Shown here one piece after another: positions 9,406-19,013 of a stretch of DNA of 64,000 nt. Source of the stretch: Hyphomicrobiales bacterium (GTDB lineage: Bacteria; Pseudomonadota; Alphaproteobacteria; Rhizobiales; Rhizobiaceae). The notes beneath the pieces are model-generated. The model had not been told where the DNA came from and did not search any database. It was given only the letters and a program-made list of their open reading frames with translations. Position 1 is the stretch's first letter. Each line of letters starts with the position of its first letter. The stretch spans positions 124,001 to 188,000 of the forward strand of contig JAJFHV010000004.1 in the NCBI GenBank assembly GCA_021775415.1, given 5' to 3'. The translations under genes and the position numbers were made by a program.

Positions 9406-10383
9406 ATGAAATCTCAAACTTCCCCAAAGCTTGTCACGGTTTTTGGTGGCTCCGGATTTGTTGGACGCCATGTGGTGCGCGCATTGGCAAGCCGTGGATA
9501 CCGGGTGCGCGTTGCTGTTAGACGACCGGATTTGGCATTTCACCTCAAACCGTTGGGTGGTGTGGGCCAGATACAGGCCGTTCAAGCCAACTTACGCTAT
9601 CGCTGGTCTGTTGATGCGGCAGTCAAGGATGCGGATGCGGTGGTTAACCTCGTCGGAATTGCAAAGGAAACCGGGCGACAGAAATTCGAAACTGTGCAGG
9701 CCTTTGGTGCACGTGCGGTTGCGGAAGCAGCCCGCAAAGTGTGTGCCAAACTGATCCACGTTAGTGCGATTGGTTCCGATCCTGATTCTGATTCTAAATA
9801 TGGCGCAACCAAGGGTAAAGGCGAATTGGCCGTTCGACAGGTTTCCCATGACGCGATCATCCTGCGACCCTCAATGATTTTTGGTCAGGAAGACGATTTC
9901 TTCAACCGCTTTGCGACGATGGCCCAAATTTCTCCAGTCGTGCCACTCGTCGGCGCCAATACACAATTTCAACCGGTTTATGTGGGCGATGTGGCAGAGG
10001 CCGTAGCGCATGCGGTTGATGGTCAGGTCGCCCGCGGCAAAATTTATGAGTTGGGCGGACCAGAACAACTCACTTTCCGCGAATGCATGGAGTTGATGTT
10101 GAAAGAAGTCTGCCGCAAGCGATTTTTGGTAAACATTCCTTTTGTTGCTGCATCCGCACTTGGCAGCCTGGTTGGGTGGCTACCCTTTGCGCCGATTACC
10201 CGTGACCAGGTGGAATTGCTGAAAACCGATAATCTGGTTTCTGAAACAGCGACGCACGAGGGCCGAACGCTCCAGGGTATGGGGATCCAACCAACGGCAC
10301 TGGCTGCGATTTTACCCAGCTATATGGTGCAATATCGCCCGCACGGACAGTTTACCACTGCCGCAACGGGAGATGAGGGCTGA
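9406..10383 (+). CDS. NDUFA9-like NAD(P)-binding Rossmann protein (complex I NDUFA9 subunit family)
   Basis: A 325-residue atypical short-chain dehydrogenase. The nucleotide site is LVTVFGGSGFVGRHVV at residues 9-24. Further family marks are VAVRRPD, VNLVGI, LIHVSAIG, the YGATKGKGE lysine region, LRPSMIFGQED and a C-terminal region after QVELLKTDNLV. In mitochondria and alphaproteobacteria this family is linked to respiratory complex I assembly or stability; no oxidoreductase activity is established. I chose the ATG at 9406, with GAGG 7-8 nt upstream; 9397 (ATG) and 9370 (TTG) are alternatives. Its nearness to uppP is a layout I recall from Hyphomicrobiales. The gene runs into tauE with 20 nt spacing. 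Confidence 0.85.
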   Translation: MKSQTSPKLVTVFGGSGFVGRHVVRALASRGYRVRVAVRRPDLAFHLKPLGGVGQIQAVQANLRYRWSVDAAVKDADAVVNLVGIAKETGRQKFETVQAFGARAVAEAARKVCAKLIHVSAIGSDPDSDSKYGATKGKGELAVRQVSHDAIILRPSMIFGQEDDFFNRFATMAQISPVVPLVGANTQFQPVYVGDVAEAVAHAVDGQVARGKIYELGGPEQLTFRECMELMLKEVCRKRFLVNIPFVAASALGSLVGWLPFAPITRDQVELLKTDNLVSETATHEGRTLQGMGIQPTALAAILPSYMVQYRPHGQFTTAATGDEG

Positions 10384-10403
10384 ACGTCATCGTCCAGTCG
10401 CTG

Positions 10404-11144
10404 TTGCCCGAAGGGCTGACGGTTTATCCTGCGCTAGCGTTGATTGTTGCGAGCTTCTTTACTTCAGCGCTAACCGCTGCGGTTGGAATTGGCGGCGGGC
10501 TCACCATGCTGGCACTGATGGCTTACGTGGTTCCACCGCTCGCACTGATCCCGGTGCACGGGTTGGTTCAGCTTGGTTCGAATGCAAGCCGGGCTCACCT
10601 ACTGCGACAACACACAAGTTGGTCAGCCGTTGTACCGTTTCTTGTCGGCGCAGCGATTGGCGCTAGCCTCGGCGCGATGGTTGCAGTGCAACTCCCGCAA
10701 TCCCTACTGCAGATCATTCTGGCAGTGTTCATTCTTCTAATCCTGTGGATTTCCCTTCCAACGATCGAGAAAGCCAACCCATCGATCATTGGAGCGGGAG
10801 GCGCCACCACAACATTTCTAACAATGTTTGTTGGCGCAACGGGGCCACTTACGGCGCTACTCTTTGAGCGACTGTTTGAAGATCGCCGAAAGCTTGTTGC
10901 TACCAACGCGACCGCAATGTCGTTTCAGCACGGCTTCAAAATCATCGCATTTGGCATTGCCGGTTTTGCATTGTTTGAATGGTTGCCGTTTATTATCGCA
11001 ATGGTGCTGACTGGATATTTCGGAACCATCGCTGGCACACGCCTGCTGGAAGGCTTGCCGGAAAAAACCTTTCGTGCCGTATTTAAATGGGTGTTGACGT
11101 TGATAGCGATTGATTTGTTACGGCGCGGACTGTTTGCGAGTTAG
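10404..11144 (+). CDS. TauE/SafE family membrane exporter (TSUP family)
   Basis: A 246-residue protein with about seven or eight hydrophobic segments and the two halves typical of the family: TAAVGIGGGLTMLALMAYV in the first and GATGPLTALLFE in the second. Members export or import small anions such as sulfite, sulfoacetate or sulfolactate; the substrate cannot be read here. The first usable start codon after the upstream in-frame stop is TTG at 10404, and an earlier unusual start (CTG or ATC) cannot be excluded. It follows the NDUFA9-like gene closely. Its stop overlaps the convergent uppP stop by four bases. Confidence 0.8.
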   Translation: MPEGLTVYPALALIVASFFTSALTAAVGIGGGLTMLALMAYVVPPLALIPVHGLVQLGSNASRAHLLRQHTSWSAVVPFLVGAAIGASLGAMVAVQLPQSLLQIILAVFILLILWISLPTIEKANPSIIGAGGATTTFLTMFVGATGPLTALLFERLFEDRRKLVATNATAMSFQHGFKIIAFGIAGFALFEWLPFIIAMVLTGYFGTIAGTRLLEGLPEKTFRAVFKWVLTLIAIDLLRRGLFAS

Positions 11145-11959
11145 ACCGTGATGCCAGGTATCCACTCATAAATCAGTGCAAACAAAAACAATCCAAGCGC
11201 CAACCGATAAAGCACAAAGACCAGAAAGCTGGTGCGCTTCACAATCGCCATTAATAGTGCAATCGCAGCAAGTGCTGAAAAGAAAGTGAGGAATGCCGCC
11301 CACAACACGTCTGCGGGAATTCCCTCTCCACTGGCTGCAAAATCAGCCATGGTCAGCGCCCCGGCACCGGCAATTGCCGGAATACCAAGCAGGAACGAAA
11401 ACCGTGCGGCTTCCGCCCGTTCAAATCCCAGGAACCGGGCCGCCGACATCGTGATACCACTGCGGCTTGTGCCGGGAATGAGTGCCAAAGCCTGCGAGAG
11501 CCCGATCAGCATTGCGGAAACCAAGGTCATGTTTTCCATGGTTCGGACACGCTTTCCAACCAAATCGGCCACATACAGCACAATTCCAAAGATGATGGCG
11601 TTCCAGGCAATGATTTCAACACTGCGCAGATTGGCACTCATGCCGGATTTTTTGAGAAACAGGCCGAAGATCACCGCGGGAATAGTGGCGAGTACAATGT
11701 AGATGGCCATACGTCCGTGATCGGTCATCCGCAGCCTGCAAAGATTGAGCACACCACCCGCCAGCGCCAGCACATCGCGCCAAAAATAAACAATTACAGC
11801 CGCCAACGAACCCACATGCACCATGACATCTGCAGCAATTCCCTGATCTGGCCAACCGGTGAATGCAGGAATAAGGATCAAATGTCCGGAAGAGGAAATC
11901 GGCAGGAATTCAGTGATGCCCTGTACGATGGCAAGAACAATTATTTGCTCGGGGCTCAT
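11141..11959 (-). CDS. uppP: Undecaprenyl-diphosphate phosphatase
   Basis: A 272-residue integral membrane enzyme of the BacA/UppP family. It shows both signature motifs, VQGITEFLPISSSGHL at residues 11-26 and PGTSRSG near residue 170, within about eight membrane segments. It dephosphorylates undecaprenyl pyrophosphate, recycling the lipid carrier for peptidoglycan and surface glycans, and often gives some bacitracin resistance. I chose the ATG at 11959, with GGAG 7 nt upstream; the frame continues to 11986 but lacks a site there. It converges on the TauE gene with overlapping stops. The 165-nt region up to fzlA contains the divergent promoters, and I see nothing else in it. Confidence 0.95.
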   Translation of the reverse strand: MSPEQIIVLAIVQGITEFLPISSSGHLILIPAFTGWPDQGIAADVMVHVGSLAAVIVYFWRDVLALAGGVLNLCRLRMTDHGRMAIYIVLATIPAVIFGLFLKKSGMSANLRSVEIIAWNAIIFGIVLYVADLVGKRVRTMENMTLVSAMLIGLSQALALIPGTSRSGITMSAARFLGFERAEAARFSFLLGIPAIAGAGALTMADFAASGEGIPADVLWAAFLTFFSALAAIALLMAIVKRTSFLVFVLYRLALGLFLFALIYEWIPGITV

Positions 11960-12124
11960 GCAAACTCCATCGTTTGGCAAATTCACCCAGCGTCATATCA
12001 TCCCCAAAATTAGTGGTTCTTGCGGAGCAGATACATGCTGACTATGATTCGCTAATGCGTTAGTAATCCTCGTCTTTTCTTTCCATGTTCGCTGATCGAT
12101 TTCCAGCATTAATATAGGCCAGTC

Positions 12125-12817
12125 ATGCATCAACTTTACCACCATCCGATGTCTGCGGCTTCCAGGTACATAAGGTTGTTGTTGGGTGAGTACGGTCAAT
12201 CAGTGGAATTCATCGAGGAAAAACCCTGGATGCGGCGTGAGGCGTTTTTGGCGCTCAATCCAGCTGGCACGATACCTGTTCTGATTGCAGAAGGTGCAAA
12301 CCCGGTTTGTGGTGGCATGATTATTGGAGAGTATCTGGATGAGACCAGTGGCGCGATGATGCGCGACAAGCGCCTGATGCCGGAAAATTCCGGGGAACGG
12401 GCCGAAGTGCGTCGTTTGGTGGAGTGGTTCATTGGCAAGTTTGAACTGGAAGTTAATCGTTATCTTGTACGCGAGCGGGTGTTCAAGCAATTAATGCGTA
12501 CTGAAGAGGGCGGGGGGCCGCCGGACGCTGGAACCATTCGTGCTGCTCGAGCCAATCTCAAACATCACATGAAATATCTAAACAGACTTGCAGCTTCCCG
12601 TGACTGGCTGGCAGGCGCAGAAATTTCTTGCGCAGATCTTGCTGCGGCCGCGACCCTTTCGGTGCTTGATTATCTCGGTGAGGTTCATTGGGAAGAAGAG
12701 CCTGCCGCAAAGGACTGGTTTGCCCGGATGAAATCGCGACCTTCCTTTCGACCTTTGTTATCGGACAAGGTACTGGGCCTGCCACCTGCATCGCACTACA
12801 TTGATCTGGATTTTTGA
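12125..12817 (+). CDS. fzlA: FzlA-type FtsZ-binding protein (glutathione S-transferase fold)
   Basis: A 230-residue GST-fold protein: thioredoxin-like N-domain (LYHHPMSAASRYIRLLLGEY, NPAGTIPVL) and an all-helical C-domain. It ends in the tail GLPPASHYIDLDF, which I associate with alphaproteobacterial FzlA rather than catalytic GSTs. In Caulobacter, FzlA binds FtsZ filaments and is needed for constriction; it is not thought to act as a transferase. Its stop TGA shares a base with the ATG of queG (TGATG), indicating coupling, an arrangement I believe is common in this order. A plain GST remains possible, but the C-terminal tail argues for FzlA. Confidence 0.78.
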   Translation: MHQLYHHPMSAASRYIRLLLGEYGQSVEFIEEKPWMRREAFLALNPAGTIPVLIAEGANPVCGGMIIGEYLDETSGAMMRDKRLMPENSGERAEVRRLVEWFIGKFELEVNRYLVRERVFKQLMRTEEGGGPPDAGTIRAARANLKHHMKYLNRLAASRDWLAGAEISCADLAAAATLSVLDYLGEVHWEEEPAAKDWFARMKSRPSFRPLLSDKVLGLPPASHYIDLDF

Positions 12818-13935
12818 TGAATGATATCAGGCAGCTGATCAAACAAAAGGCGCATGCGCTGGGCTTTGAGCTTTGCCAATTCACTGATGCCAATTTGCCA
12901 AAAATCACCGGGACCAGACTTCAAGCGGCAATTGATGCCAATCGCCATGGTTCAATGGGCTGGCTTCAAACCACCTTTGCCCGGCGCAAAACTCCCACCG
13001 GCATGTGGCCCGAAGCGAAATCCGCCATATTGCTGGGATTGAACTACGGTCCCCAATCTGATCCGCTCGAGATCCTGAAAAAACGCCGTAAGGCTGCAAT
13101 TTCAGTCTATGCCCAAAACTGCGATTATCACGATCTCATCAAGGGCCGGTTGAAGCAGATTGCCGGATGGATTGCTGCCAATACCGGCGAGGATGTAAAA
13201 GTATTCGTCGACACCGCACCGTTGATGGAAAAGCCACTAGCTGAAAAATCAGGTTTGGGCTGGCAGGGGAAACATACAAATCTCGTCTCACGCGACTATG
13301 GTTCCTGGTTGTTTCTGGGCGCGATCCTGACCACTGCCAAATTGGAAGCCGATGCGCCGGAAGAGGATCATTGTGGATCCTGTCATGCGTGCCTTGATAT
13401 CTGCCCGACAAATGCATTTCCGGCACCCTACCAACTCGATGCGCGGCGTTGTATTTCCTATCTCACGATTGAGCACAAGGGGCCGATCGCGCGTGAATTT
13501 CGCGAAGCGATCGGTAACCGGGTGTTCGGCTGTGATGATTGCCTGGCAGTTTGTCCCTGGAACAAATATGCGCAAACCACCCGTGAAACAAAACTTGCAG
13601 CCCGCGAAGATTTAAGCGCCCCTGATTTGGTAGAGCTTGCCGGATTGGATGATGCAGGGTTTCGCAGCAAGTTTTCCGGTTCGCCGGTCAAGCGTATCGG
13701 GCGAAACCGGTTTTTGAGAAATGTGCTGTTAGCCATTGGGAATTCGGGTGATGCAGAGATGAATAAATCGGTAACACCGCATCTTGATGACCCTGATCCG
13801 TTGGTAAGAGGGGCGGCGGTTTGGGCACTGTCCCGGCTTGTGGAACATGAGAAGTTTGAAGAAATGATGATACAGGCACAACACAAAGAAACAAATGTTG
13901 ATGTTTTAAAAGAATGGCGGGGGGAAGCCGAATGA
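12817..13935 (+). CDS. queG: Epoxyqueuosine reductase
   Basis: A 372-residue cobalamin- and iron-sulfur-dependent enzyme that makes the last step of queuosine formation, reducing epoxyqueuosine to queuosine in tRNA. It contains the cobalamin-domain stretch VDTAPLMEKPLAEKSGLGW, two [4Fe-4S] motifs (CGSCHACLDICPTNA and CDDCLAVCPWN) and a C-terminal HEAT-like part (DDPDPLVRGAAVWALSRL). The length is usual for the longer alphaproteobacterial form. I chose the ATG at 12817 because it overlaps the fzlA stop; a TTG three bases earlier is less likely. Its end overlaps the next gene by four bases. Confidence 0.95.
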   Translation: MNDIRQLIKQKAHALGFELCQFTDANLPKITGTRLQAAIDANRHGSMGWLQTTFARRKTPTGMWPEAKSAILLGLNYGPQSDPLEILKKRRKAAISVYAQNCDYHDLIKGRLKQIAGWIAANTGEDVKVFVDTAPLMEKPLAEKSGLGWQGKHTNLVSRDYGSWLFLGAILTTAKLEADAPEEDHCGSCHACLDICPTNAFPAPYQLDARRCISYLTIEHKGPIAREFREAIGNRVFGCDDCLAVCPWNKYAQTTRETKLAAREDLSAPDLVELAGLDDAGFRSKFSGSPVKRIGRNRFLRNVLLAIGNSGDAEMNKSVTPHLDDPDPLVRGAAVWALSRLVEHEKFEEMMIQAQHKETNVDVLKEWRGEAE

Positions 13936-14813
13936 CAGAAATGACCCGGTCATTGTTTGTATTCGGAATGGGATATTCGGCACAGGCAGTTGCGGAACAC
14001 AGTGCTGCTCAGTTCACCAGTATTACCGGCACAACCCGCTCAAGAGAAAAAGCTGTTGCCACGGGAAGGGCCGGAACAAAGTACCTGTTGTTTGATGGGG
14101 AGAAGCCGAGCGAAGAACTTGTTAAAGCGCTGGAATCCGCAACGCATTTGCTGATCTCCATCGCGCCGGGAGATCAAGACCCGGTGCTGGCCGCAATACC
14201 AGACTTGCGGAGTCTTGCAAGAAACTTGCAATGGGTAGGGTATCTTTCGACAGTCGGCGTGTATGGCAATCATGATGGTGCCTGGGTAGATGAAGATACT
14301 GATCCGCTTCCCGTCTCGAAGCGTTCGATCCAGCGGCTAAATGCTGAGAATGCTTGGCAGCAGTTTGCTGAAGAAGCAAAACTGCCGCTGACGATCTTCC
14401 GCCTGTCGGGTATTTACGGACCGGGCCGCAATGCGTTCATCAACATTGAAGCCGGTAAATCCCGTCGGCTTGTGAAGCCGGGGCAGGTGTTCAACCGGAT
14501 ACATCGCGACGACATTGGCCGGGCAGTTACGCTCGCGATGCAAGGTAACATTCCAGGTACCATCAATATTACCGATGATGAACCCTCACCACCCCAGCAT
14601 GTGGTTTCATTTGCCCACGCGTTGATGGGCAAGGAACCGCCTCCGGATATTGATTTTGAAACCGCTGATCTCACACCAATGGCGCGATCGTTTTATGGAG
14701 AGAACAAGCGCGTTGCCAATACGAGATCAAAATCGGAATTGGGTATGGAGTATCAATGGCCGGATTATCGCACAGCGCTTACCCGAATGTGGGAGCAGGA
14801 CTGCTGGAAGTAG
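13932..14813 (+). CDS. NAD(P)-binding epimerase-like protein (atypical SDR, YeeZ-like)
   Basis: A 293-residue Rossmann protein starting with LFVFGMGYSAQAVAEH, where GxGYSA replaces the usual GxxGxxG. Then come GTTRSREKA, the VGYLSTVGVYGNHDGAWVDE segment holding a Ser/Tyr-type active-site region, and LPLTIFRLSGIYGPGRNA. This is the pattern of extended or atypical SDRs of the YeeZ type, whose substrates are unknown. I chose the ATG at 13932 (ATGA overlap with the queG stop) because GGGGGAAG lies 7 nt upstream; the ATG at 13914 lacks this. It forms the end of an fzlA-queG-epimerase run. The next gene is convergent and starts seven bases beyond. Confidence 0.75.
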   Translation: MTEMTRSLFVFGMGYSAQAVAEHSAAQFTSITGTTRSREKAVATGRAGTKYLLFDGEKPSEELVKALESATHLLISIAPGDQDPVLAAIPDLRSLARNLQWVGYLSTVGVYGNHDGAWVDEDTDPLPVSKRSIQRLNAENAWQQFAEEAKLPLTIFRLSGIYGPGRNAFINIEAGKSRRLVKPGQVFNRIHRDDIGRAVTLAMQGNIPGTINITDDEPSPPQHVVSFAHALMGKEPPPDIDFETADLTPMARSFYGENKRVANTRSKSELGMEYQWPDYRTALTRMWEQDCWK

Positions 14814-14820
14814 CTTCCTC

Positions 14821-15813
14821 TCAATGCGGCATCTCGAGAATGATTTTAGGCGGCGCGGCGCCCAGGTGAATATCCTGGAAAGCAGCGGTTCCTGCTTCAA
14901 GTGGTCTTAGATCAGACCAGCCCTGATAATTGATTTTACCGGAATGCAGAATTGAAAGCGCTTCAACAAAATCGGCCTGCGTGTAGCAATAGGTGCCAAT
15001 GAAGCGCACCTCCTGCAGGGTTAGCCGTCTTGTATCAAGGCCCGGCTCATTATCCTGCAGTCCGATGTGGACAATCGTGCCACCAGGCATAACCATATTG
15101 GATGCTGCTGCACGTGTGATCCCGGAACCCACCGCATCCAGAACGATGTCGGCATTGTTGGCGTCCGGATTTTCAGTTCGCGGGTCCCATGATTGCAGGT
15201 CCGTTACCTGCTTAAGCATGTCGCGGCGCAATGGATTGGTTTCTGCAACCCACAAATCGTTCACCCCTTGCAAGCGGAACGCCAACGCTGAAAGGAGACC
15301 AATGGCACCGCCACCCAAAACCACAACTTTGGCATCGCCTGCTGGTCGGGTTAGCCCGGCTATCCCAAAACCTACCGAATGAACGGCACAGGCAAGTGGT
15401 TCAGCAAGTGATGCCTGCGCAAATGCCAGATCGTCGGGAAGTACGGACAGATTGCGTTCGTTAATTGCGACTGACTGGGCAAATGCTCCTGGTACCCGCA
15501 TGCCGATCAACTCGCGTTCGGCACACAAATGCTCGCGACCCGATTTGCAGGTATCGCAATTGCAACAGGTCATCAGGGGATTAATTGCAACCCGCTTCCC
15601 GGCTAGAGAACCGGTGCGTACGATACCTACCGCCTCGTGTCCTAAAATCAGGGGTGGTACACGTCGGGGATCATGACCGTGCCAGGCGTGCATATCGGAA
15701 CCGCAAATCCCGCAATGAGTGATATCCACCAGACACTGGTCTTCCTCCGGAATAGCCTCAGGCACGTCACGTAATTCGGTTTGCTCCGCGCCGGTATATA
15801 CAAGGGCTTTCAT
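14821..15813 (-). CDS. Zinc-dependent medium-chain alcohol/polyol dehydrogenase
   Basis: A 330-residue MDR enzyme. Catalytic zinc ligands lie in HCGICGSDMH (Cys36) and ILGHEAVG; the structural zinc site is the four-cysteine CCNCDTCKSGREHLC. The Rossmann part has VVLGGGAIGLLSAL. It oxidises a secondary alcohol or polyol/sugar acid with NAD(P). The nearest functional classes I would consider are idonate/gulonate- or threonine-type dehydrogenases, but the substrate is not decided. The ATG at 15813 overlaps the SDR stop by four bases (ATGA), and both follow a TRAP transporter. The probable job is to oxidise what that transporter brings in. Confidence 0.85.
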   Translation of the reverse strand: MKALVYTGAEQTELRDVPEAIPEEDQCLVDITHCGICGSDMHAWHGHDPRRVPPLILGHEAVGIVRTGSLAGKRVAINPLMTCCNCDTCKSGREHLCAERELIGMRVPGAFAQSVAINERNLSVLPDDLAFAQASLAEPLACAVHSVGFGIAGLTRPAGDAKVVVLGGGAIGLLSALAFRLQGVNDLWVAETNPLRRDMLKQVTDLQSWDPRTENPDANNADIVLDAVGSGITRAAASNMVMPGGTIVHIGLQDNEPGLDTRRLTLQEVRFIGTYCYTQADFVEALSILHSGKINYQGWSDLRPLEAGTAAFQDIHLGAAPPKIILEMPH

Positions 15814-16562
15814 TTGGCTGTGTAGCCTCCATCCACATAGAGTACCTGCCCGGTGACATAGCGGCTGGCATCGGATGCTAAAAAGACCGCCGGGCCAGCC
15901 AGGTCTTCAAGCTCCCCATTGCGGCCAATCGCCGTTTGGGCTGCAGAATGTGCTGCGCGTTCAGGGTTTTCAAAAACAGCTGCGGTCAAATCAGTCGGGA
16001 AGAATCCCGGCGCAATCGCATTTGCATTGATACCTTGAGTCGACCAGGCTTCCGCCATTGCACGGGTTAGCTGGGTGATACCACCCTTTGACGCGCCATA
16101 GGATATGCCGTTCAAAAATGCCCTCTCGGATTGCAGGGAAGCAATATTGATAATCCGGCCCCAACCATTCTTCATCATGTGGTTTGAAAATTTTTGCGCC
16201 AGAAAAAACGGTACGGAGAGATTGAGATGGATGGTGGAATTCCAAACCTCTGGCGTGACCTCATCTGCATGTACTCTTGGATTAATGCCGGCGGCATTGA
16301 CGATAATATCAGGCATCAACTTTGCCGCCTGGCATTTTTCAAGAAGCAGTGTCGGAGCATCTTCATTCATCAGATCAAGCGCAATGCATTCACCGTTGCG
16401 CCCACCCAGTGCCTCAATCAGATTGGATTGTCGGCGGGCAACCAGTATCAGGTTTGCGCCTGCGTCCGAGAGGGCATGGGCAATTGCCCTCCCGATTCCA
16501 GATCCGCCGCCGGTGACCAGTGCGGTCTTTCCGGCAAGCGAAAACATGGGGTTGTTAGACAT
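15810..16562 (-). CDS. Short-chain dehydrogenase/reductase (gluconate 5-dehydrogenase-like)
   Basis: A 250-residue classical SDR: cofactor motif TGGGSGIG at 18-25, NAAG, catalytic Ser in NIASLQSE, YGASK (Tyr and Lys) and the ending YVTGQVLYVDGGYTAK. The opening FSLAGKTALVTGG is like that of gluconate/ketogluconate dehydrogenases, but this does not fix the substrate. It lies 14 nt after the fused TRAP permease and overlaps the zinc dehydrogenase, so dctP-dctQM-SDR-ADH is probably one transcription unit for uptake and two-step oxidation or epimerisation of a polyol or sugar acid. That role is inference from context. Confidence 0.85.
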   Translation of the reverse strand: MSNNPMFSLAGKTALVTGGGSGIGRAIAHALSDAGANLILVARRQSNLIEALGGRNGECIALDLMNEDAPTLLLEKCQAAKLMPDIIVNAAGINPRVHADEVTPEVWNSTIHLNLSVPFFLAQKFSNHMMKNGWGRIINIASLQSERAFLNGISYGASKGGITQLTRAMAEAWSTQGINANAIAPGFFPTDLTAAVFENPERAAHSAAQTAIGRNGELEDLAGPAVFLASDASRYVTGQVLYVDGGYTAK

Positions 16563-16576
16563 CGGTTTTGCCGTTT

Positions 16577-18937
16577 CTAGTTTCCGTACCCGACATAGGT
16601 GAAGAACCCTTGAGAACCTGCAGCCGACAACCAGTCAGGCAACCAAAGGGCAAATCCTGGCAGAAGGAAGATCAGCGCAAGGCCAATTACCTGGATCACC
16701 ATGAACTGCATCATGCCCAGATAAATATCCTTCAGATCCCACTCCGGCACCACGCCCTTGAGGAAGTATGCTGACAACGCAACCGGTGGAGACAACCACG
16801 CAGTCTGGAGGTTCACAGCAACCAGAATTGCAAACCAGGTCAGGTTTACATTCAACTCCACCAGCAACGGTACGAGAATTGGAACGATGATCAGAACGAT
16901 TGGCACCCATTCGAGTGGCCATCCGAGCAGGAACACCAGCGCCATTACAAGGATTATCATCGCCGCAACCGAAAGATTGAGTGAAAGCAACACTTCGGTC
17001 AGATATTGAGGCGTTCCCAGATTGGAGAATACTGCGCCAAAGAAATTGGAAGCAGCCACCAGGAACATGATCAGCACGCTGATTTCCAGGGTCTTGATCA
17101 GGGCATCATAGAATTTGGCAACGGTAAGTTTCTTGTATGCCAGTGACAGCAGGATTGAACCAAACGCGCCACAGGCTGCTGCTTCCGCAGGTGTTGCCCA
17201 ACCGGCAAGAATTGAACCCAACGCGAATGCAATCAGAACCGTTGGCGGAACGAGCCCCATAAAGAATTCGTACCACAGGTCGGAGAAGTAGAATCCGCCC
17301 GGCTTTGTGGCCCGTGCCCATTTGTAGACGAGGAACATAAAACCCAGCCAGGCGATTGGAACGATGAGCCCACCCAGAGGAATGAAACTCAAATTCCCGG
17401 TAGCACCTGCCGTAATGAGGTAAAAGAACACGATAAGGGAAGCCATCACAGCGATCACTTCCAGTAGATAATAGGGTGATGTTTCAGGTTGCTCATCTGG
17501 CGGCAGGATCGGCCCAAGACTTGGGTTTATCCAGCAACGGCCCAACGCATACATCATATATAGAATGGCGAGCAGTACACCGGGAATGATCGCCGCCCGG
17601 AAAAGATCGGTTACCGGTATTTCCAGAACCGGCCCCATGACAATCAACATGATCGACGGCGGTATCAGAATTCCGAGCGTGCCACCGGCCGTAATTGTGC
17701 CTGCAGCCAGCCTGACATTGTAGCCAGACTTGTTCATGGTCTTTGCCGCCATGATGCCAAGGATGGTAACGGATGCGCCGACAATGCCGGTTGCGGCTGC
17801 AAAGATCGTCGAGACAAAGAGCACTGCAATGAACAGCGCACCTCGTGTCCGCGACATCATCAGCTGAACTGCATTAAACAACCGTTCCATCAGTCCTGCC
17901 TGCTCCATCACGATGCCCATGAGAATGAACAATGGCACAGCAGCCAACTGGTCACTGAGCATCACGGAATTGGTTTGAAGAGTTAGCAGGAAGAACGTAA
18001 GCGCACTGCCCGAACCCCATGATCCGAAGGTGAAGGCGAGGAAAATCAGTGTGAATGAAATCGGGAACCCGACGAAAATCACAAACAGCATTGCCGCCAG
18101 CATGATCAGGCCTATGGCCGGCTTTGAAAAACTGAACATGCCGGTGGCGCCAACGGCACTGGACCACCAATCTCCTATGGGAAGAACTTTCGGGTAAAAC
18201 ACGCCAATGAAAATCACCGCAAGAAGAATGGCATACGGAATAAGGATACGGATGAATTGCGCCTCCCGTTCCTTGCCCATTTGATGGAATGCACGAAAGA
18301 GTTCCGGCAATCCTTGTAGCAACAGCAGGAATGCACCGATCGGCATGAAAATGCGGGCCGGCCACAGGATCGGCGCCCATGTCGAATCGCTGGCCCGCTC
18401 CCACCCACTTGAATTGAACATGTCCCGGCCAAAGGCATCCAGCCCGTATTCCAATGCGCTCCAGAAGAAGAACAACATGGCCGGAAAATAGAATGCCAAA
18501 TAAAGCGTCGCATCAACGGTCGCTTGCGTTTTGGATGTCCAGTTTCTGAACAGAAAATCTGCGCGAATGTGGACGCCCCGCATCAACGCATAGGCAGCAG
18601 CAGCCATGAAAATCACACCACCGAGCATTCGGCTCGTGTCGTAAACCCACAGAGTTGGGCCCAGGCCAATCTCGCGAGCCAGGTCACCCAGGTCATTTTC
18701 AACCATCACGGCGAAGGCTTTGCGGGATACAACCTCAAACACCATTGCAAGCATGAGAGGTATCAACAGCAGACAGGTCAGTTTCCCGGCCCACAGATTG
18801 AGCACATCAATAAAGGCTGTAATCGGTCGTTGCCAGGGTGTCATGTCTTCCGGTGTTTGGCCGGGTTCTTCCGCCCGGCGCTCAGCAATCAACTCGTCCG
18901 TGATGTCGAGTTCTTCTGCATTGACTTCATCGGCCAT
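16577..18937 (-). CDS. TRAP transporter fused small and large permease (DctQ-DctM)
   Basis: A 786-residue fusion. Residues to about 230 form the DctQ part with four membrane segments after a charged N-tail; after a linker helix, residues from about 290 form the 12-segment DctM part with GTLGILIPPSIMLIVMG and the repeat-related VALSAYFLKGVVPE. It is the sodium-coupled channel partner of the preceding periplasmic binding protein. AGGGGAG precedes the ATG by 7 nt. The gene begins 117 nt after the dctP stop, with a stem-loop between, and is followed by the SDR and zinc dehydrogenase genes. Fused QM proteins are normal in the 2-keto acid/mannitol-type TRAP group. Confidence 0.92.
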   Translation of the reverse strand: MADEVNAEELDITDELIAERRAEEPGQTPEDMTPWQRPITAFIDVLNLWAGKLTCLLLIPLMLAMVFEVVSRKAFAVMVENDLGDLAREIGLGPTLWVYDTSRMLGGVIFMAAAAYALMRGVHIRADFLFRNWTSKTQATVDATLYLAFYFPAMLFFFWSALEYGLDAFGRDMFNSSGWERASDSTWAPILWPARIFMPIGAFLLLLQGLPELFRAFHQMGKEREAQFIRILIPYAILLAVIFIGVFYPKVLPIGDWWSSAVGATGMFSFSKPAIGLIMLAAMLFVIFVGFPISFTLIFLAFTFGSWGSGSALTFFLLTLQTNSVMLSDQLAAVPLFILMGIVMEQAGLMERLFNAVQLMMSRTRGALFIAVLFVSTIFAAATGIVGASVTILGIMAAKTMNKSGYNVRLAAGTITAGGTLGILIPPSIMLIVMGPVLEIPVTDLFRAAIIPGVLLAILYMMYALGRCWINPSLGPILPPDEQPETSPYYLLEVIAVMASLIVFFYLITAGATGNLSFIPLGGLIVPIAWLGFMFLVYKWARATKPGGFYFSDLWYEFFMGLVPPTVLIAFALGSILAGWATPAEAAACGAFGSILLSLAYKKLTVAKFYDALIKTLEISVLIMFLVAASNFFGAVFSNLGTPQYLTEVLLSLNLSVAAMIILVMALVFLLGWPLEWVPIVLIIVPILVPLLVELNVNLTWFAILVAVNLQTAWLSPPVALSAYFLKGVVPEWDLKDIYLGMMQFMVIQVIGLALIFLLPGFALWLPDWLSAAGSQGFFTYVGYGN

Positions 18938-19013
18938 GATTTTTCTCCCCTGAACATCAATCTGTATGCATTATGGTCGCGGCATGTCGGCGATAATGTA
19001 TTCAGATCAATCG

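Noticed and set aside
10373-10666. 97-codon plus-strand frame overlapping the start of the TauE gene
   Set aside because: It runs in another frame over conserved TauE sequence and has no domain.
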